From Hemibagrus wyckioides (lineage: Eukaryota; Chordata; Actinopteri; Siluriformes; Bagridae), in contig NC_080719.1 of assembly GCF_019097595.1 (NCBI RefSeq), positions 19,119,501 through 19,183,500 of the forward strand: 64,000 nt of DNA, given 5' to 3'. This document shows positions 58,697-64,000 of the stretch, one piece after another (position 1 is the stretch's first letter; each line of letters begins with the position of its first letter). Position numbers and translations under genes: made by a program. The notes beneath the pieces were generated by a model. It was not told the origin of the DNA and searched no databases. It saw nothing but the letters and a program-made list of their open reading frames with translations.

Positions 58697-61600
58697 ATGG
58701 CGTACTCCAGGACTCTCCGGGCATCCTTACTGGTGATTTTACTGCAAATATTCCTCATCTGTTCAGCTCAGGTAAGTTAAACCCAAGTTCATCATTCTGC
58801 AAACTATTGTTCAGATGGAGTGAAGAGGTTGTGGGGGACTCTATTGTCTCTAAAGTGATGGAAATTAATTCATTGTAACTGAATGCTGTTTTTCTTTTCT
58901 GTGACTTAATTTGGACCATATTGACCTAAACATAGTTTTTCATAGGCAATTAATTATGATCTAATTATAATTGCAAGGGAATTTATCTTCTTGATATCTC
59001 TTTACTTTTTCTATCAGTGTCTGGTTGAATATGGAACATCACCAGAGCTTTAGTGAAGCAGTGAAAATGATAATCTTATCTTCAAAGTGAATTTCTGTAA
59101 AATATGATGTTTATGGCTCAAATATTTCTTGAAGACACTCATGAGAATAAACTGTTTATATTTTTAGGTTACCTTTACTAAATGATGAATCAATAATATG
59201 AGTGTGTGTGTGTGTGTGTGTGTTTGTGTTATAGAGGGGCCCAGTTGGTCCCAGGGGGCCACCCGGCCCTCCAGGTTTTCCTGGTATCGATGGCATCGAT
59301 GTAAGTCCTCTGGATATTTTATTTAACATCTTCCCTTCTATTTAAACCACTATTTATGTAGTTGTTCATTATCAGAAATGATCAGAACAAACAGATCACA
59401 AGTGAGACCGATTTGTTTGTGACGTGCCATTGATATGATCCCATTTGTTTGTTTGTTTGTTTGTTTGTTTGTTTGTTTGTTATTAGGGAGATAGGGGCCC
59501 AGGCCCTGGTCCCAATGGTCCTCCAGTAAGTAGCTGAGTTGTAGTTGAAGACAAATGCCTGCCATGCTGCCATGTTTACATCATAACATTTCACATTTTA
59601 TATTTATATTATATTTTTATTTTATATAGGGCCAAGATGGAGATGATGGAAAAAATGGTTCTAATGGAAAACCAGGAAATCCAGGCTCAGACGTAGGTCT
59701 TATTATTCGCATTCTTTTCTGCATGTCTTTTAACACTGGTTGATAATGGTGATGAAAGTTCTTCATGTCTGAGTGATATTTGTAGTGGCAGGACACAGAT
59801 GCTCTATAGAGCACAGAGAATGTCTATAATTTATCTTGGCTCCAAGGGGGAAAAAGGGGGGAAAATGCATGAAAGTTGAAAAAAACATGGTGGACATCAA
59901 TTTGCCCATTTAGATGAAATGAAGAGAGAGAGAGGAAAGAGCGAGGAGGGGGAGGGGGGGAGAGTGAACCCCATATGGGCTTCATGCAGACAGAAGCCTT
60001 TTTGTGTGCAAGGAGGAAGGCTGAGGCTGGACTGGTGCCTTATGCTAAAGGAGACGAGACAAAATGGCTCCTCTATGCTGTCCACACTGCACATGATGCT
60101 TAGTATTAAATAGGAAATTGAGAGTATGAATGTAAAAAATAACATTGCGTTCGGTTTTTGCGGCGTTTTCATACTAATGTGTCACAATAGCAGCAAACTA
60201 GATTATTCCTACCACTATATTAATTGTGCTGTGGCCAAACAAACACATTTCAGACTGGTGTATCTTAGCCATTTTAGTATCTTAGCTCAGTTGCTATAGT
60301 GCTGAAATCTGCTTTGCATCTTATATACTGTAGTGGCAGGGGGGCGGAGTCAAATATACAGCAGCTGCAAAACCCATTTCTGAATCGGGGAAATTTTTTT
60401 TGTCGTCACTCACAGACGTCTGACATCTCGATATCAAATATTTACTTTGATTTCAGTATTTCGCTCGTAGCTTGCAGATATTGACGACCTAAATTGGAGT
60501 TTTTGATCTAAAGTTATTTAGTTGTTTTTATGTTTGTTTGTTGTTGTTTTTTTGTAGAGGCAGGATAGCTTCAATTAGCTTCAATCATATGAGCTTTAAA
60601 GAACAGTCATGATAATGAAAATATTTGCAGCCTTTGCAAACTTGTCATACTTTAGCAGTGTGAAGTCCACTCACGTGCATTGTGTACCAACCTATAAAAT
60701 AACTTTAGTTACCTCAGTAATCAACAGCTAATAATAATAACAACAATAATAATAATCTTGATGTTAGATAAACCAGCTGTTATACAGATTGTCACACACT
60801 GGCCTTAGATATAATATAGTTCCTTGCTGAAGTAGAGATCATGCATTAAAACAAGCACAAAAAGCACAGAATTGCAAGTAACTGAGATACTGAGATACAC
60901 TGCCCTTTTTGTCAAACTCCACCCCGTTTACACATCTGTCAAGCAGCGTCTAGGGTATCAGATGAAGTCTGAATGCAATATCGGCTCCTGAGTTCCTGCA
61001 TTAAGCTCCACTCTAAACATGGCCTTATTATGTTAAACTCCCAGGATCAGTCCAGACATCTATTCCTCCTTTATTTTCTATTAAACTCTCTGAAGGGTTT
61101 ATACAGCTATCTTGTCCGCATACATCCTTACTATAGTAAAGTAGTTTAGTTCTAAGCATGGAAATATAATAGCAGTATATAACGACTTGTCTAGGCTGAG
61201 TAGCGTAACTTGTCAAATAACAGACTATTTGTATATATATTCTGCATTTAAAAAGTACTAACCTTTGTTTATTTCTTCAGGGTTTGACTGGCCCCGTTGG
61301 AGATCCCGGCCCAGTTGGGCCCATCGGACCAAAAGTAAGTTGCGTGTTATGAAAACAAAAAAATCAGTCTTAAGGAATGTATTTAAATTATGGAAAATAT
61401 GGACCCATTCCGAGTTATCTTATAGTTATCTTTATTGGATGTTGTTAGGGTGAACCTGGTGATCCTGGACCTAGAGGAAAAGCTGTAAGTAAATAAAATT
61501 CAACACAATGCAGATTTTCTGGAAATATTTTTCACTGATTTTATTTTGATAATGATTTTACTGTATTTATTTAGTCCTGTCTCTGTACTGATTCCGCATT

Positions 61601-63917
61601 GTGGTTTCTCTTCATTCTCTAGGGAATTGGGGAGGATGGAGAAGCTGTAAGTTCATTTCTCATGAATTTCATTATTTATCTCTTGTAGTCTTCTGTTTTT
61701 TTTCTAAATGTCCATCTTTTCCATGATTTGCATGTTTCCATGGAAGGGTGCAGATGGAGAGGATGGGTTGCCAGGAGAACTGGGCAAAGCTGGACCTCCA
61801 GTATGTAGACTATTAATCATTTCTCATGTTGCCACAAAGCCTTCTAAAGAATGATATTTTAATGCCTTGCGTGATGCATCACAGGGAAGCCGTGGCATTA
61901 GAGGCACTGTTGGACTTCCAGGACCTGTGGGACAAAGAGTAAGTCTTGCTAAATGTGTTTTTGTGTGTATACATTTTACATACTGCTCTGTAATCCATGG
62001 ATGAGAATGTTTTTTTTTTGTGTGTTGGACACTTCCTAGGGGCCCCCTGGTGTTTGGAGTGGTGAAGAATTGGTAAGAAATTGTTATATTACAAAGTTTC
62101 AGCTGAAACCAGGGGTTTACTGATGTCATAAAATTACAGATCATTGTGTTTGTCTATTTTGATAATGTACATGTGAGTAGTTTCATGTACGTAACATGCG
62201 GGAGGGTTATATATAGAATTACGGATTGATTTGACTTGATTATGGAAAAGTGTTCAACGTGTTTTCATGTGGTAATGACATGTTTTTTAGTGTCCAAATT
62301 CCTGCACACATGGACTGAACGGCTATAGTGGTCTACCAGGAATGAAGGTGAGTTGAACTTCTAAAAATAGGCTCATTCTTTTTGTTTACTAAATAGTGGA
62401 ACTTGATTCTGTTGTCCTTTGGTCACACAGGGCCACAAAGGTGTCAAAGGTGAATCTGGAGAACCAGGAAGACAAGGACATAAGGTAATATTTATTACCT
62501 TATAAAACTATAAAATGGGTTCCTTTATTTTTAACAGGATTTCAGTGATTAAGATTTGTACAGATTCTGGGTTTGATGTTATGTATTCGCTGATCAGTTG
62601 TAAGATAAAAGTTTTATAAAAGATAAAGAGTTTAATAAAAATGTAGAACTTTTGTAGATTAAGTGTAGAAACTGTTTCCAAATTTTAAAGTACCATTTCT
62701 CATATTTTCTTAGGGTGAAGAAGGAGAACAAGGCTCCTCTGGAGAGACTGGAACACAAGGAAAAACTGTAATGTGCTTCCCATGGACATATTTTTAAGAA
62801 ACCATTAGTTTAACAAGAAGTTATTAGTTATGATTTTAGCCCTTGTTAAATTTACTATCATCATTTACCATCTATGTTTGTTTAACAACTTCGAATGTGT
62901 CATGTGTGTTGCGAATTTAGGGTCCACAGGGACTAAGAGGGATCACTGGTTTGATGGGTCTTAAAGGTGACAGGGTAAAGACGACTATTCACAGCTTCAT
63001 AATGAAATGCTTTAATAGGTGGCTGCGTTACAATAAAACATCCGCAAAACTTTCTCAAACAGGGCTATCGTGGGATAGATGGTGGCGTGGGTCCTCAGGG
63101 CATTCAAGGAGCTCCTGTAAGTGTCCGAATCCATATCAAGTCTTTTTTCTGTCCTAACGAATCTGCCTGTGTTTGTGATGATATCACGAGAACCACTTTT
63201 CCAAACCTGATACTGTAAATCCCCTGAATTTTCTGAGTCTCTATAGGAATTGACAATGAAATATTAAACGATGCAGAAGTAGGAAATGTAATGTGAAGGG
63301 TTCCAGAAAACCCTAGCAGTCATACTACAATATAATAATAATTTATTTAAATTGAACATAATCTGATTCCGATATTAATTTAGGGCTTGTGCTGTTTAAA
63401 GAGATTATTTAGAATAACTCACAGAATAATAAACATTTCTTTAGGGTGATCGAGGGCAAAGAGGAAAAGTGGGTGAGACCGGACCAGGAGGAGCTCCAGT
63501 GAGTATAAGCTTAACAACTTCAAAAAAGAATTCAGTATATTGTCTTGTAAAGGCAGCATCATAGGACAAAGACAAGATCTATATAGGATTTGGTACAAAA
63601 CATTACCTTTTTAAATAGCATAATCCAGTAAGACAGCACTAGACGGTGGTTAAAAATAGTACTTTGCTTAAATTGTTACTGTGGTTTATTATAAACAATG
63701 TGATTTGTATCGTCTCAGGGATCTCTGGGACCTCAAGGCATTTTAGGATTACCTGGACCTAAAGGAGAAGCTGTAAGTCCATATTTATTAACTATAGAAT
63801 AAATAAATCTCAGTAGAAATGTAGTAAGAAGAATACTGAACGTATCTGGTTTCTTTCCCTAAGGGTTTGCCAGGAATTGATGGGCGTGACGGTATCCCTG
63901 GATTGCCAGGGGTTAAG
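58697..63917 (+). CDS. col9a2: Collagen type IX alpha-2 chain, 5' part (18 exons)
   Basis: Cartilage FACIT collagen chain; type IX trimers coat type II fibrils. Exons: 58697-58771 (signal peptide, ASLLVILLQIFLICSAQ), 59235-59300, 59487-59525, 59630-59692, 61281-61334, 61449-61484, 61623-61646, 61747-61800, 61885-61938, 62040-62072, 62291-62347, 62431-62484, 62714-62767, 62921-62974, 63063-63116, 63445-63498, 63719-63772, 63864-63917, continuing beyond the window. All are phase 0, mostly 54 nt, as in fibril-related collagens. There is no N-terminal globular domain, so triple helix starts right after the signal peptide, as in alpha-2 and alpha-3. The non-collagenous break VWSGEELCPNSC, followed by GLPGMKGHKGVKGE, matches the NC3 domain and COL2 start of alpha-2 better than alpha-3. 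NC3 of alpha-2 normally carries the glycosaminoglycan chain; the SGEE here is a plausible attachment serine. Confidence 0.9.
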
Positions 63918-64000
63918 GTAAAATAAATTCTAACTTCAAATTTAAAACATGATCATAAATAGACACGCTAAATTAACTTCATTTGCTTTGCTATGCTGGT

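Overview
The window is vertebrate, and almost certainly teleost, nuclear DNA. It is AT-rich, its genes carry many short GT-AG exons, and it contains Tc1-type transposons, tRNA-derived SINEs, hAT-like elements and microsatellites typical of fish. The SINE and Tc1 families suggest an otophysan such as a catfish, but that is an inference.

Layout. (1) About 1.5-30.4 kb is part of a type I keratin cluster. It holds two conventional keratins on the plus strand (1639-3832 and 27547-30240) and, between them on the minus strand, a very divergent keratin-like gene (12560-6676). That gene keeps the family's exon lengths but has an apparent frameshift, a shortened rod end and an 11-nt exon. About 15 kb of repeat-rich DNA separates it from the third keratin. 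(2) About 30.4-40 kb is gene-poor except for three almost identical full-length 7SL (SRP RNA) loci on the minus strand. They sit inside a decayed local duplication, one unit of which is split by a hAT-like element. (3) About 40.2-43.4 kb carries a C6orf120 (UPF0669) homologue whose single coding exon follows a probable non-coding first exon. (4) 44.8-48.7 kb is mrpl4 on the plus strand, tail to tail with hyls1 on the minus strand (48.8-58.2 kb). Their stop codons are 159 nt apart. (5) One hyls1 intron contains, on the same strand, an intact 573-codon single-exon reading frame for an acidic, probably membrane-anchored protein that I do not recognise. (6) From 58.7 kb to the end is the 5' part of col9a2 (18 exons), head to head with hyls1.

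The keratins are structural proteins of epithelial intermediate filaments. The other genes are housekeeping or developmental (SRP RNA, mitochondrial ribosome, centriole, cartilage collagen) and do not form one pathway. The best candidates for something undescribed are the nested acidic protein, the rapidly diverging minus-strand keratin and the 7SL triplet. Exon coordinates were worked out by hand from splice signals and reading-frame phase; no database search was possible.
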